Assembly (NCBI GenBank): GCA_965240325.2
Contig: OZ251222.1
Span: 2,914,001-2,978,000 of the forward strand
Reading direction: 5' to 3'
DNA: 64,000 nucleotides
From: Rebecca billardiae RCC1528
Lineage: Eukaryota; Haptophyta
Part shown: piece by piece, positions 31,150 through 41,665 of the stretch
Numbering within the stretch: the stretch's first letter is position 1
Layout: each line of letters opens with the position of its first letter
The notes under the pieces: generated by a model
Told to the model about the DNA's origin: nothing
The model's database searches: none
What the model saw: the letters and a program-made list of their open reading frames with translations, nothing else
Program-made: the position numbers and the translations under genes

Positions 31150-32184
31150 AGCGACCGCCGCCGGCCGACGACGTGTTCGTCGGTCCCTTTCTCCGCGATC
31201 TGCTGATGATGAACATCTCGAAGGACAAGAACGCGTTGGACGCGCTGATGACGGCGTTGCTGACGCACTACGAGATGCAGGGCGCGGACTGCCTGAGCAA
31301 GTTCCTTGGCGCCGAATTTAAGACCACGGTGGACGGACTTTTTACCCACCTGAACCAGTACATCGGTGATGTGTGCGAGCGCTTCCACCTGAGTGGAGAG
31401 CGCCACCCACCGACCCCGAGTGCAGCGAGACGCGCGAGATCCCCCGCCCGCTGCAAGCCCTCCTGCTGCGCGCTGACCGCCAGCACTACCAGGAGATGAC
31501 CGGTGCCCTCATGTACTGCATGACGACGTGTCGCCCCGACATCGCACACGCCGTGAACATGCTGGCACGCCGGATGTCCAATCCCCGGCTCTACGACTTG
31601 ACCGCCGCGAAGCGCACGCTCCGATACTTGCTCGGCACGCGTCGGCGCGGCATCCTGTTCCGGCACGCGACGCACGCACAACACCCTGATTTGGTGGCGT
31701 ACGCGGACTCGGACTGGGCGAACGATCGTGAAGATCGACGTTCTACGACGGGATACCTTGTTATGTACAACGGGGTCCCGATCTCGTGGCACAGCGGACT
31801 GCAGAGCGTGGTCGCGTTGTCTACGTGCGAGGCGGAGTACATCGCGCTGAGCGAGTGCTGCCGCGAGGTGATCTACCTGCGCGACCTGGTCACGTTTTTG
31901 AACGAGCCGGTCGTGGAGCCCACGACGGTGATCTACGAGGATAATCAGGGCACGATCGATTTGACGAACAACCCGGTGCACCACAAGCGCACCAAGCACA
32001 TTGACTTGAAGTACCATTTCACGCGGCGCGCGCAAGCCGACGGCGCCGTGCTGATCCAGAAGGTGCCGACCGACGACAACCGGTCCGACATCATGACCAA
32101 GGCTACCGCGACGAGTACTTTTCTCAAGCACGTCGTGGCGATACTGCATGCTGTTCCACCACCTCCGCCGCCTTCGGCATGATG
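31150..32184 (+). pseudogene. 5'-truncated Ty1/copia polyprotein remnant
   Basis: Only the end of a copia Pol remains. The reading starts inside the reverse transcriptase palm (DLLMMNISKDKNAL...KFLGAEF), where the expected YVDD tetrad is replaced by FLRD. The frame breaks near 31385. After that one frame runs to 32182 with the RT connection (TGALMYCMTTCRPDIAHAVNML) and a full copia RNase H (YADSDWAND, the acidic pair in STCEAEYIAL, EDNQGTIDLTNNPVHHKRTKHID). Gag, protease, integrase and the 5' LTR are absent. A purine run (GAGGGGGGG) just after the stop and a TGTTG start at 32196 mark the 3' LTR. Not functional. Confidence 0.85.
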
Positions 32185-32195
32185 TCGAGGGGGGG

Positions 32196-32592
32196 TGTTG
32201 TATTAATCCCGAATTTCCTCCGTGCACGATTTCTTTTCCTCTCCAGCAGGCGCTTGGATCCAACCGCCAGGAGAGGTCGAGTCCCAGGTACTATCGCTGT
32301 CGTACCTGCCCTCCCTGAACCGGCACGAGCGCGCTCGGCCCCTAATCCTATTGCTTTCGCCGCTGTCCGCAGGCGAACGCAAGCCGCCGGGTACGTATGT
32401 CCGTTTTCCCCCGGCGCTATTGGTCTTTAACGACCTATCAGTTTACTGGACCTGGTGCCGTTTCCTTCTGCACCTGTGTGGGACGACTCCCGCACCGCCC
32501 GCTCGTCCGCACGGACGACGCTGCTGACGACGTCCGCAGGGACACTGTGATAAGCCCCTGCGTGACCGGGGAACTGGTAAGGCGGAATAAAC
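32196..32592 (+). repeat. copia 3' LTR (approximate end)
   Basis: It begins TGTTGTATTAATCCC right after the polypurine run. A polyadenylation-type AATAAA lies at about 32586-32591. I place the right end at the CA that follows, but no second LTR is present for comparison, so the end is approximate by tens of bases. Confidence 0.6.
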
Positions 32593-32595
32593 ATC

Positions 32596-32633
32596 ATATA
32601 CATATATATACATATATGTATATATATATATAC

Positions 32634-32688
<55 letters not shown>
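32596..32688. repeat. (TA)n / (TACA)n microsatellite
   Basis: TA-rich run with ACATACATA interruptions abutting the LTR's right end, upstream of the zinc-finger gene's 3' end. Confidence 0.9.
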
Positions 32689-32689
<1 letters not shown>

Positions 32690-32784
32690 GGATACGCTGT
32701 GTATAAGACAATGGCGAATGGGTGTGCTGTCGTCACAGTGCGCATGCTGACAATGCTGCTGAGGACCCATCGGTAGTCAGCTCA

Positions 32785-35321
32785 TCAAATTCGAGTGCTA
32801 TATTCTAGGCAATATATGCCGTGCTTCTTCCGCTTGTGCGCCTGCGCATCCGGCGCGAGCGGCGCGCGGCATCGCGCGCGCCGCAGGCGGGGCGCCGCGC
32901 GCACGCTCAGTCAGCCAGCTCCGCGGCCGCGCTCGCGCGCTGCCAGCCGCCGCGGCCGCGCGCGCCCTGCGCCGCCCCATGGACTACCTTCAGGGCAACT
33001 TCCGACTGGTACTCGTGGTTGGAGGGGCACCCCGGGAAGTCGCACTTGAGCTTCTCAACGCCCCCAACGGGGTGCTTCTGCCGCTTGTGCGCCTGCGCAT
33101 CCGGCGCGAGCGGCGCGCGGCATCGCGCGCGCCGCAGGCGGGGCGCCGCGCGCACGCTCAGTCAGCCAGCTCCGCGGCCGCGCTCGCGCGCTGCCAGCCG
33201 CCGCGGCCGCGCGCGCCCTGCGCCGCCCCATGGACTACCTTCAGGGCATCTTCCGTCTGGTACTCGTGGTTGGAGGGGCACCCCGGGACGTCGCACTTGA
33301 ACGTCTTAACGCCCCCAACGGGGTGCTTCTTCCGCTTGTGCGCCTGCGCATCCGGCGCGAGCGGCGCGCGGCATCGCGCGCGCCGCAGGCGGGGCGCCGC
33401 GCGCACGCTCAGTCAGCCAGCTCCGCGGCCGCGCTCGCGCGCTGCCAGCCGCCGCGGCCGCGCGCGCCCTGCGCCGCCCCATGGACTACCTTCAGGGCAT
33501 CTTCCGACTGGTACTCGTGGTTGGAGGGGCACCCCGGGAAGTCGCACTTGAACGTCTTAACGCCCCCAACGGGGTGCTTCTGCCGCTTGTGCGCCTGCGC
33601 ATCCGGCGCGAGCGGCGCGCGGCATCGCGCGCGCCGCAGGCGGGGCGCCGCGCGCACGCTCAGTCAGCCAGCTCCGCGGCCGCGCTCGCGCGCTGCCAGC
33701 CGCCGCGGCCGCGCGCGCCCTGCGCCGCCCCATGGACTACCTTCAGGGCAACTTCCGACTGGTACTCGTGGTTGGAGGGGCACCCCGGGAAGTCGCACTT
33801 GAGCTTCTCAACGCCCCCAACGGGGTGCTTCTGCCGCTTGTGCGCCTGCGCATCCGGCGCGAGCGGCGCGCGGCATCGCGCGCGCCGCAGGCGGGGCGCC
33901 GCGCGCACGCTCAGTCAGCCAGCTCCGCGGCCGCGCTCGCGCGCTGCCAGCCGCCGCGGCCGCGCGCGCCCTGCGCCGCCCCATGGACTACCTTCAGGGC
34001 AACTTCCGACTGGTACTCGTGGTTGGAGGGGCACCCCGGGAAGTCGCACTTGAGCTTCTCAACGCCCCCAACGGGGTGCTTCTGCCGCTTGTGCGCCTGC
34101 GCATCCGGCGCGAGCGGCGCGCGGCATCGCGCGCGCCGCAGGCGGGGCGCCGCGCGCACGCTCAGTCAGCCAGCTCCGCGGCCGCGCTCGCGCGCTGCCA
34201 GCCGCCGCGGCCGCGCGCGCCCTGCGCCGCCCCATGGACTACCTTCAGGGCATCTTCCGTCTGGTACTCGTGGTTGGAGGGGCACCCCGGGACGTCGCAC
34301 TTGAACGTCTTAACGCCCCCAACGGGGTGCTTCTTCCGCTTGTGCGCCTGCGCATCCGGCGCGAGCGGCGCGCGGCATCGCGCGCGCCGCAGGCGGGGCG
34401 CCGCGCGCACGCTCAGTCAGCCAGCTCCGCGGCCGCGCTCGCGCGCTGCCAGCCGCCGCGGCCGCGCGCGCCCTGCGCCGCCCCATGGACTACCTTCAGG
34501 GCATCTTCCGTCTGGTACTCGTGGTTGGAGGGGCACCCCGGGAAGTCGCACTTGAACGTCTTAACGCCCCCAACGGGGTGCTTCTGCCGCTTGTGCGCCT
34601 GCGCATCCGGCGCGAGCGGCGCGCGGCATCGCGCGCGCCGCAGGCGGGGCGCCGCGCGCACGCTCAGTCAGCCAGCTCCGCGGCCGCGCTCGCGCGCTGC
34701 CAGCCGCCGCGGCCGCGCGCGCCCTGCGCCGCCCCATGGACTACCTTCAGGGCAACTTCCGACTGGTACTCGTGGTTGGAGGGGCACCCCGGGAAGTCGC
34801 ACTTGAGCTTCTCAACGCCCCCAACGGGGTGCTTCTGCCGCTTGTGCGCCTGCGCATCCGGCGCGAGCGGCGCGCGGCATCGCGCGCGCCGCAGGCGGGG
34901 CGCCGCGCGCACGCTCAGTCAGCCAGCTCCGCGGCCGCGCTCGCGCGCTGCCAGCCGCCGCGCCATCACGCGCGCCGCACAGGCATGGGGCGCCGATGGT
35001 GACCGTGACTGGTCCCCGCGCGCTCGTTTGCAAGCTGGGTGCACCCGTCGGCGGGCGCGGGGAGGATAGATCGGACGCGAAGGTCCACAGCACCTGCGGC
35101 CAAGCTCGTCCCGTCGTTCTCGTCCCGCGATCATTCACGATGCGCTCAGCCAATGCCACCACCCTATCGGGGACGGCCGACGGCGCGGCCGCAGGCGTGT
35201 CGCGCCGAGAAGCCGAGAGAGGGCCGAATATGCGTTGTTGGACAATGTCGCCGAAGCGGTCCCAACCGGCGGCGTCCGTCGAGGGTTGCCCGGGCCCTGT
35301 GGCGCCCCGTTTCATGGACAT
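32785..35321 (-). CDS. modular C2H2 zinc-finger gene, one exon per repeat unit
   Basis: Eight 105-nt exons (34849-34745, 34598-34494, 34347-34243, 34096-33992, 33845-33741, 33594-33490, 33343-33239, 33092-32988) and a last exon 32841-32785 ending in TGA. Each 146-nt intron starts AAG|GTAGTC, ends GATGCGCAG|GCG and contains a CTGAC branch-like site. All exons are phase 0, so each adds 35 residues. A module reads AHKRQKHPVGGVEKLK, then CDFPGC, then ...EVALK. The Cys pair (C-x4-C) is at the end of one exon and the His pair (H-x4-H) at the start of the next, so a finger forms only across a splice junction. Spacing Cys-x14-His is two longer than the classical finger. The 5' exon is a proposal: ATG 35321 to CCGCAG|GTGCTG at 35094, phase 0, giving about 374 residues in all. 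Nucleic-acid binding is inferred. Confidence 0.65.
32821..34960 (-). repeat. 251-bp tandem repeat array (exon plus intron unit)
   Basis: Eight full units with exact 251-bp spacing (landmark CCCCATGGACTAC at 32975, 33226, 33477 and so on) plus partial ends. Three exon types occur in the order A-B-C-A-A-B-C'-A, showing that a block of three to four units was itself duplicated. By eye the introns are identical in all units. Confidence 0.9.
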
Positions 35322-35532
35322 CCAGGCACGGCGTCTGTAGCCTGCCCGCCGGCAGCGGCGAGGGCGGTCGTGCGTGCGGCTGTCGGGTGAACCAAGGGTG
35401 GTCGGTGAACAATACGGTAGGGCGCCGGACGCAATACTGCATGGGTTCAAACCCCCAGTTTCCAGGTCTCTCTTCGGAGAGCGTGCGATGAAGGATGGCG
35501 CGGCAACCTGCCACCGTGAGCCTTACGCACGT

Positions 35533-35541
35533 TAAAACAAA
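35533..35541. repeat. MULE target site duplication, left copy
   Basis: TAAAACAAA directly outside the left terminal inverted repeat; the identical 9 bp is at 53330-53338. Nine-base duplications are the rule for Mutator elements. Confidence 0.85.
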
Positions 35542-36035
35542 GGGAAAACCCCGGAAGTCCGACGAGGACCGACCGAGCAACCAGAACTCCGACAAACCTC
35601 CGCATCTCAGCACGGCGATTTCCGGACTGGCACCCCCGCCAGTTTTCCGACGGCCAGAAGCTTCGGGAGCGAGCAAATGGCGCCGCTCGCCCGCAACGCG
35701 GAAGATACCGCTCGCGGCGAACCGGCGCGAACGCCCGCCTTGTATTCGGGCGGAGTACCCTAATGAGCGGGGGTGGGTACTTTCGTATTGCGCGCAGCCT
35801 GACGCCCACCCGCGACGAAACGACGCCGTCGACTCCTCCCGCCCGGACCGCCGCCGGAACGTTGCTCGTCAATTAGTTAGAGAAATGCGACGCCGGGGGG
35901 CGCGCCGCAAAACTTGCTCCCGAGCTCGCCACGAGGGACGATCGATGCCTCGCACGACGTTAAGGGGGTACGCCTGCCACGCGCGCGGGCGTCGTGCGCG
36001 CGCCGCGTGGTCGCGCGCGGCGCATCGCGCGCGCG
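35542..36035 (+). repeat. MULE left terminal inverted repeat
   Basis: About 494 bp, reverse complement of 52836-53329 with few differences. The proposed start codon of the left gene lies inside it, so it probably also carries the promoter. Confidence 0.85.
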
Positions 36036-39000
36036 TGTGTCTTCGTTCGCGCGCGCGGCGTGCGCTCGCGCATGTCGTCACGCCGTGCGTTCTGCGTCGT
36101 TGCGCGGCGTCGTGCCCGTGTGCCGCGCGCAGGCCGCCGCCGCCTGCGGGGACGACTCCGACTGCGACGAGCTTCGCGAACGGGGCTGCTGTGGACGTGG
36201 TGTACGAGCAGGGTGCACCGGCAGTCCGTGCTGTGGTCGCGGCGCTTGGGGTCGGCGCACACGGGCGAGTGCAGACGTACGTCCTCCGGGCTGCCGAGGG
36301 AGTGTCTGCTCATGCGTGGGCTGCGGTCCCTGGCGACACCGTCGGTGCGTCCGCGGATGGAACAGTCGAGGGCGCAGGCTCGTTGAAGAGGGTGCCAGCG
36401 GCGCACGTGCGTGCGCCGCCCGCCGGCGAGCAGTGCGCCGAGCAGGGGCAGGGCGCCGAGCAGGGCGCCGAGCAGGGCGCCCTGCTCGGCGCCCTGCTCG
36501 GCGCCGAGCCGGGCGCCGAGCAGGGCAAGCAGGCCGCCGAGCAGGGCGCCGAGCCGGGCGCCGAGCCGGGCGCCGAGCAGGGCGCCGAGCAGGGCGCCCA
36601 GCCGGGCGCCGGGCAGGGCGCCGGGCAGGGCAAGCAGGCCGCCGAGCAGGGCGCCGAGCCGGGCGCCGAGCAGGGCGCCGAGCAGGGCAAGCAGGGCGCC
36701 CAGCCGGGCGCCGGGCCGGGCGCCGAGCCGGGCGCCGAGCAGGGCAAGCAGGCCGCCGAGCAGGGCGCCGAGCCGGGCGCCGAGCAGGGCGCCGAGCAGG
36801 GCGCCCAGCCGGGCGCCGGGCAGGGCGCCGGGCCGGGCGCCGGGCCGGGCGCCGAGCAGGGCAAGCAGGGCGCCGAGCAGGGCGCCGAGCAGGGCGCCGA
36901 GCAGGGCGCCGAGCAGGGCGCCCAGCCGGGCGCCGGGCATGGCAAGCAGGCCGCCGAGCAGGGCACCGAGCCGGGCGCCGAGCAGGGCGCCGAGCAGGGC
37001 GCCCAGCCGGGCGCCGAGCAGGGCGCCGAGCAGGGCGCCGACGGCCGGCCGGCCCGCCACGGCAGCACGCGCGTGGGCGGCGGCAGCTACGCCGCCCAGG
37101 GCATCCAGCAGGAGGCTGCGGGGCAGCGCGGCGCGCAGGGGGCGGCTCACCACAACGGGCGCGGCGGCGTGCGGACGCGGGCCATGCGCCGCCAGCCGCC
37201 ACGTGCGCCACCCGCCGAAGCGCTGCCCGGCGTCACCTCGGCGCCGACGGCGCCGCCGTCGGCGCCGACGGCGGTCGCAGGCGTCACGGCGGCGCCGGCG
37301 GCGCCGCCTGCGGCCGCCGGCGGCCCCGCGACAAGCGACGAACGCGCCGAGCCGCCACGCGCACCCGTCGCAACGCTGGCGCCGGCGCCGGCGCCGCCGC
37401 CGGCGCCGACGGCGGTCGCCGGCGTCACGGCGGCGCCGGCGGCGCCGCCTTCGGCCGCCGGCGGCCCCGCGACAAGCGACGAACGCGCCGAGCCGCCACG
37501 CGCACCCGTCGAAACGCTGGCGGGTGCCACCGGCGTCACCGCGGCGGCGCCGGCGCCGCCGCCTGCGGCCGCCGGCGGCCCCGCGACGCGCGCCGAACGC
37601 GCCGAGCCGCCACGCGCACCCGCCGAGGCGCCGGCGGCTGCCACCGGCGTCACCGCGGCGGCGCCGGCGCCGCCGGCGCCGGCTGCGGCCGCCGACGGCC
37701 CCGCGGGCGTCAACTCAGATGACTCCGGTGGTGCTGCCTCGGGCGAGGTGGCACGGGCGGCGACGGCGTCGACCGCGACGCGCGCCGAACGCGCCGAGCC
37801 GCCACGCGCACCCGCCGAGGCGCCGGCGGCTGCCACCGGCGTCACCGCGGCGGCGCCGGCGCCGCCGGCGCCGGCTGCGGCCGCCGACGGCCCCGCGGGC
37901 GTCAACTCAGATGACTCCGGTGGTGCTGCCTCGGGCGAGGTGGCACGGGCGGCGACGGCGTCGATGGGTGGAGCGGCGGCTGGCGCAGCGGGGTCGCACT
38001 CCCATGCACCACAGCAGGCGCCCGCCGCCGCGCAACCCGGCGGTGGCGGCCACGCGGACGACGGCGGCGGCGTCTACGGCAGCGGCGACGGCGGCTCACG
38101 CGAGCTGTTCGCGATGAGCGATGTCTTGCAGCACGTGGATCATTTCTTCAGCGGCATCTTCGGGAAACGCCGGAGGTTCGGCGGAGACACGCCCGCCGCG
38201 CCGGCGCAGGCGCACGCGCACGTGCTGGTGCGCCCCAGCGCGGTGGCGGATGCGGACGCGCGGACGACGAAGCACGGGCCGCAACCGAACAACGGCCGAT
38301 TGGTGCCGGCCATCCTCAGGTTCAACCGCGCGTTCGCGTCACGGCATCTCGGCGGCGGCGGCGGCACGGTCCGCGTGGTGAACGTGGTGTGCGATGCCAC
38401 GAACAACAAGCACTTCGGCGTGCTCACGGATGCCGACGCTGTGCGCGAGCTGTGCGCCTCGGGCGCCTTGCACACGCGCAGCGAGGTGGACGATGCGGTG
38501 CGCGAGTTCTACGCCGGCGCCGCCGCGAGCGTCGGCGGCGGCTCTGTCTCTGAGCTCGCCCTGCGCGCAGCAGGCGAGCACTTCGGTGTGCACGGCCCGT
38601 TGCCCTACGTCCTCGACGCGGACGTGCGAGTCGCCTTAGCGGACGCTGAGGCCGACGACGATGGCGTCGCAGGCGGCGACGCGCCCTGGGTTCACCGGGC
38701 GCTTGCGTTGCCCTCGATGCGGCGCTCGGGACAGGCGGTGTTCGGCCTCCCCGCCGTGGTTGCACAGGCGCCCTCCTGGTGCGCGCTTGTGCCCACGCCG
38801 CTGCGGGCGCCCGCTGAGCAGGGGACGTCGCCTTTGCTGCACGCCGCCGTGGCCGTGGTGGACTACCGGTCCGTGGACACCGACGACACCGACGAGTCGG
38901 AGCCCGTCGTCGGCGCGCACGCGTACGCCATCCGCTTCGAGGAGGGCTGGCGCCTCCTCACCTTCGCCACGCGGCCGCCCAGTGGTGCGGCGGGCGCGAT

Positions 39001-41665
39001 GACGGCTGCGACGTGCACGGACCTCACGGTCGGAGCCTTCGCCGCCGCCGTCAGCCGGCGTGAGGTTGCTGCGTGCGAGCTGCAGTCAGCGCCGCGGGCC
39101 ATGGCGCCCCCCGTCCAGCACGCCGCCCCCGCGCTCCACGACCCGCCGCCCAGCCCGGACGAGACGGACGCGTTGCCGCCCCGCCCGCGCCGGGACGTGG
39201 TCCCGACGTCCACGGACGTGCTCATGGGCGCCTCCGCGGTGTGCAGCGCGCTCGGCATCGGGCCATGCCATTGGGCGCCCGATGGCGACCCGCCCGGGCT
39301 CATGACGAACGCCGCGGCCATCGCGGAGGCGGCGCTCACGTACGTGCAGTCGAACTACGACGTGATTGGGGGCACGGCGGCGTCGGCGGACCTGCTGCAC
39401 ACGCTCCACCAGATCATGGTCGCCGGCCGCCCGCAGCGCTCGTTTGACAGGCCTCTCCCCCGGCCGGGCGGTGGGACGCGCGTGCGCGTCGCAGGCGTCG
39501 TCGGCGAGCTGCCCGTCCATGAACAAGAGCTGATGCTCGCCTCGAAGCACACGTGCGTCGCGGCGGCCATCGCGTGCGCCTCGGCGCTCGTGCTGCGCGT
39601 CAAGGCGGCACACCTGCGATACGACGCCCTCGCCGACGTCAGCGTGGGCGATGGTGCGTCCTTCGAGGCGGCGGACTACCTCACCAAGGTGCGCATCGTC
39701 AGCGCACGGCTCGTCGCGCCCGAGCGGAAGAAGCGGCTCACCTTCGAGCTCCTCGCCGTCTCCGAGGATAACGCCGGTGCTTACGACCGCGTGCTCAACG
39801 CCGACACGAGCTCGCGGGCACTCCACCGGGACGAGGTGCTCGAGTTCACCTACGTGCCTTCGAAGACGCGCTCGTGGAAGTCGACGGAGGCGCTGTCAAC
39901 GCACAGCCGCGCGGCGGCCGGCGACGACGCCGACGCCGGCAACTTCGGCACGCTGTTCTTCGTCCCGCACATGCGCGACCCCGTGAAGGCAGCCGCCCTG
40001 GCGCGCCCGCCGCCTGCCGGGACGCCACCTGCCGCGCCGCCCGTGGGTGCGATTGTGGACTTTCGCCCCTTGTGCATCAGCGTGTGGGCTGACATCGTCC
40101 CGTTCTGCCAGGATCGGCTCTGGACGCACCCGGCGGACCCAGTCACCGGCAAAAGCAGCGGCGTGGACGCGCCGAAGATGTACGCCGCCGCGCTCCACAG
40201 GCGCGCGCCCTCGCTGGCGCGGCACGTACAGGCGGCGCCAGCGCGCAAGCGTCGCCTGAACGAACGCGGCGCCGACGCGGGCGGCGCGGGCGGCGCCGCC
40301 GGTGGGCGTGTGGTGGCGCGCCGGCCGGCCGGCGACCCGGGCCGCGTCGCCGTCACACGGCCATCCGCCGTCGCGCGCGCACCCGGGCCACCCGAACAGG
40401 CGACGCGCATGTGCACCGAGCTCGCTGCGGCCCACGCGGCCCACGCCCAGCTCGCTGAGATGGTGCACGGCATCCCCAACGCAATGGCACAAGCGATCGG
40501 ACAACTCGCTGCGAACGACGCCAAGCGCCAGAAGGAGTACGAGGCCTGGCGCGCGGCGGACGACGAGCGGCGCCGGCTGGAGCGCGCGGCGGACGAGGCC
40601 TGGCGCCAGCAGGAGCGCGCGGAGGCGGCGCGCCGACGCGACGAGGATCGCGCGGCCGCAATGAAACGTGACGAGATCGCGAGCGCGATGGTGGCGTCTA
40701 TGCAGGCGTTGACGCAGTTCATGATGGACCGCAGCGCAGGTGGCGCACAGCCCGGCCCGCACGCGTCGGCGCACGCGGCGTGCGTCCAGCTGCCAACAGG
40801 CGAAGCACCGCACGGCGCGCACGCCCCGGCTGCGGGCCCGTCGGTGAGCGCTGCGTCCGCTGCGCCCACGTCGCGCGCACCCACGGCACGGCGTGGCGCG
40901 CCGCCGCCGGTCGCATTCGGCCAGCGCGCGCGGCGCCGAGTGCCGCCCCCTGACTCGCGTGTGCCCGCCAGGCCGCTGCACTGTCGCTCCGTGCGCCGGC
41001 CGCGCAGGCCGACGAAGCCCCCGCGGGCCAGCCCCCGCCGGCCGCGCAGTAGACGCCGACCCACAAGGGCGCGTCCTGACGTGCCCACGCGCCGCCCACA
41101 GGTGCGCGCACACACCACATCGGGCGGCGCCAGCCGTGCGCACGCCGAGCGGCGTGTACGCGCAGCCCTGGCTCAGTCGCGCCCGACCGCCCCCGTGCGC
41201 GCGCGCGCGTCGCGGTGGCGTGCACAGGCTGCGCGCCACCCGGGGCGGCCACGCGGGTGGCCGCCACCGCTGGCAGCATCTGGCCACGAGCTCGGCACCC
41301 GGGGTGCCGGCGGAGTGGCTCGTCGGGATCGCCGTGGCCTGAGCCCGATTCTCCGAGCACACGGCCACAGGCACCCCCCCGGCCAGCGCCTCTGCGCCAC
41401 TCGCAGTGACGGCGCCACAAGGGCCTACGGCGGGGCCCGCCGAGAAGGTCTTAGCGCAGGTCTTAGCGGGATGCAAGCAGCGCCACGCGCGACAACACTG
41501 ATACACGCCGCCGGGGGCCCACACTGTGCCGGCCCGTGCTATGTCGTCGTCAGCTCGGACGCAGGCCGGCCGGCCGGTGCCGAGTCGGCGCCTGTCGTTC
41601 TGTTAGCTGGCACCTGGCGTGCTCAGGCGGCGTGGTGCGCACTCAACGTACTCCTGCAAGGGTGA
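35945..41665 (+). CDS. MULE-borne second protein, repeat-rich with coiled coil, unknown
   Basis: About 1906 residues if started at the ATG at 35945 inside the left terminal repeat; another in-frame ATG is at 35885, and an upstream exon is possible. Order: a basic leader; a small beta-rich segment (about 85-155: [20 protein letters not shown]); about 210 residues of [12 protein letters not shown] tripeptide-like repeats (36421-37045); Pro/Ala-rich blocks duplicated in frame (37270-37963). A globular region of about 700 residues follows (38100-40250: [40 protein letters not shown]). Then comes a long charged coiled coil (about 40400-40720: [20 protein letters not shown]) and an Arg/Pro-rich tail. 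No domain recognised. Its position corresponds to mudrB of MuDR, but I see no sequence evidence of homology. Possible DNA-binding or structural helper for transposition. Confidence 0.55.
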   Translation: MPRTTLRGYACHARGRRARAAWSRAAHRARVCLRSRARRALAHVVTPCVLRRCAASCPCAARRPPPPAGTTPTATSFANGAAVDVVYEQGAPAVRAVVAALGVGAHGRVQTYVLRAAEGVSAHAWAAVPGDTVGASADGTVEGAGSLKRVPAAHVRAPPAGEQCAEQGQGAEQGAEQGALLGALLGAEPGAEQGKQAAEQGAEPGAEPGAEQGAEQGAQPGAGQGAGQGKQAAEQGAEPGAEQGAEQGKQGAQPGAGPGAEPGAEQGKQAAEQGAEPGAEQGAEQGAQPGAGQGAGPGAGPGAEQGKQGAEQGAEQGAEQGAEQGAQPGAGHGKQAAEQGTEPGAEQGAEQGAQPGAEQGAEQGADGRPARHGSTRVGGGSYAAQGIQQEAAGQRGAQGAAHHNGRGGVRTRAMRRQPPRAPPAEALPGVTSAPTAPPSAPTAVAGVTAAPAAPPAAAGGPATSDERAEPPRAPVATLAPAPAPPPAPTAVAGVTAAPAAPPSAAGGPATSDERAEPPRAPVETLAGATGVTAAAPAPPPAAAGGPATRAERAEPPRAPAEAPAAATGVTAAAPAPPAPAAAADGPAGVNSDDSGGAASGEVARAATASTATRAERAEPPRAPAEAPAAATGVTAAAPAPPAPAAAADGPAGVNSDDSGGAASGEVARAATASMGGAAAGAAGSHSHAPQQAPAAAQPGGGGHADDGGGVYGSGDGGSRELFAMSDVLQHVDHFFSGIFGKRRRFGGDTPAAPAQAHAHVLVRPSAVADADARTTKHGPQPNNGRLVPAILRFNRAFASRHLGGGGGTVRVVNVVCDATNNKHFGVLTDADAVRELCASGALHTRSEVDDAVREFYAGAAASVGGGSVSELALRAAGEHFGVHGPLPYVLDADVRVALADAEADDDGVAGGDAPWVHRALALPSMRRSGQAVFGLPAVVAQAPSWCALVPTPLRAPAEQGTSPLLHAAVAVVDYRSVDTDDTDESEPVVGAHAYAIRFEEGWRLLTFATRPPSGAAGAMTAATCTDLTVGAFAAAVSRREVAACELQSAPRAMAPPVQHAAPALHDPPPSPDETDALPPRPRRDVVPTSTDVLMGASAVCSALGIGPCHWAPDGDPPGLMTNAAAIAEAALTYVQSNYDVIGGTAASADLLHTLHQIMVAGRPQRSFDRPLPRPGGGTRVRVAGVVGELPVHEQELMLASKHTCVAAAIACASALVLRVKAAHLRYDALADVSVGDGASFEAADYLTKVRIVSARLVAPERKKRLTFELLAVSEDNAGAYDRVLNADTSSRALHRDEVLEFTYVPSKTRSWKSTEALSTHSRAAAGDDADAGNFGTLFFVPHMRDPVKAAALARPPPAGTPPAAPPVGAIVDFRPLCISVWADIVPFCQDRLWTHPADPVTGKSSGVDAPKMYAAALHRRAPSLARHVQAAPARKRRLNERGADAGGAGGAAGGRVVARRPAGDPGRVAVTRPSAVARAPGPPEQATRMCTELAAAHAAHAQLAEMVHGIPNAMAQAIGQLAANDAKRQKEYEAWRAADDERRRLERAADEAWRQQERAEAARRRDEDRAAAMKRDEIASAMVASMQALTQFMMDRSAGGAQPGPHASAHAACVQLPTGEAPHGAHAPAAGPSVSAASAAPTSRAPTARRGAPPPVAFGQRARRRVPPPDSRVPARPLHCRSVRRPRRPTKPPRASPRRPRSRRRPTRARPDVPTRRPQVRAHTTSGGASRAHAERRVRAALAQSRPTAPVRARASRWRAQAARHPGRPRGWPPPLAASGHELGTRGAGGVARRDRRGLSPILRAHGHRHPPGQRLCATRSDGATRAYGGARREGLSAGLSGMQAAPRATTLIHAAGGPHCAGPCYVVVSSDAGRPAGAESAPVVLLAGTWRAQAAWCALNVLLQG
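36421..37045 (+). repeat. GC-rich hexamer/dodecamer minisatellite in coding sequence
   Basis: Variants of GCCGAGCAGGGC repeated for about 620 bp with GCCGAGCCGGGC, GGCAAGCAGGCC and similar versions. It includes a perfect 54-bp palindrome at 36452-36505 where the repeat flips orientation. Confidence 0.9.
37585..37963 (+). repeat. 189-bp in-frame tandem duplication
   Basis: Two near-identical copies (starting near 37585 and 37774) encode a 63-residue Ala/Pro block ending in [21 protein letters not shown] related 144-bp pair lies just upstream at about 37273 and 37417. Confidence 0.85.

Noticed and set aside
32979-34806. 190-residue plus-strand open frames repeated every 251 bp
   Set aside because: They span the repeat junctions on the opposite strand and contain no domain. 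The minus strand has splice signals and zinc-binding residues.
35400-35470. tRNA-like T-arm motif (GGGTTCAAACCCCC)
   Set aside because: The B-box-like string is present, but the preceding 70 bases give no D-arm, anticodon arm or matching acceptor stem.
35495-35944. Upstream ATG at 35495 as start of the left MULE gene
   Set aside because: It lies outside the element (which begins at 35542), so it cannot be the ancestral start. ATGs at 35885 and 35945 are inside the terminal repeat.
36310-37211. Minus-strand open frames in the GCCGAGCAGGGC minisatellite
   Set aside because: All six frames of this repeat are open because of its composition. Only the plus frame continues into non-repetitive protein-like sequence.
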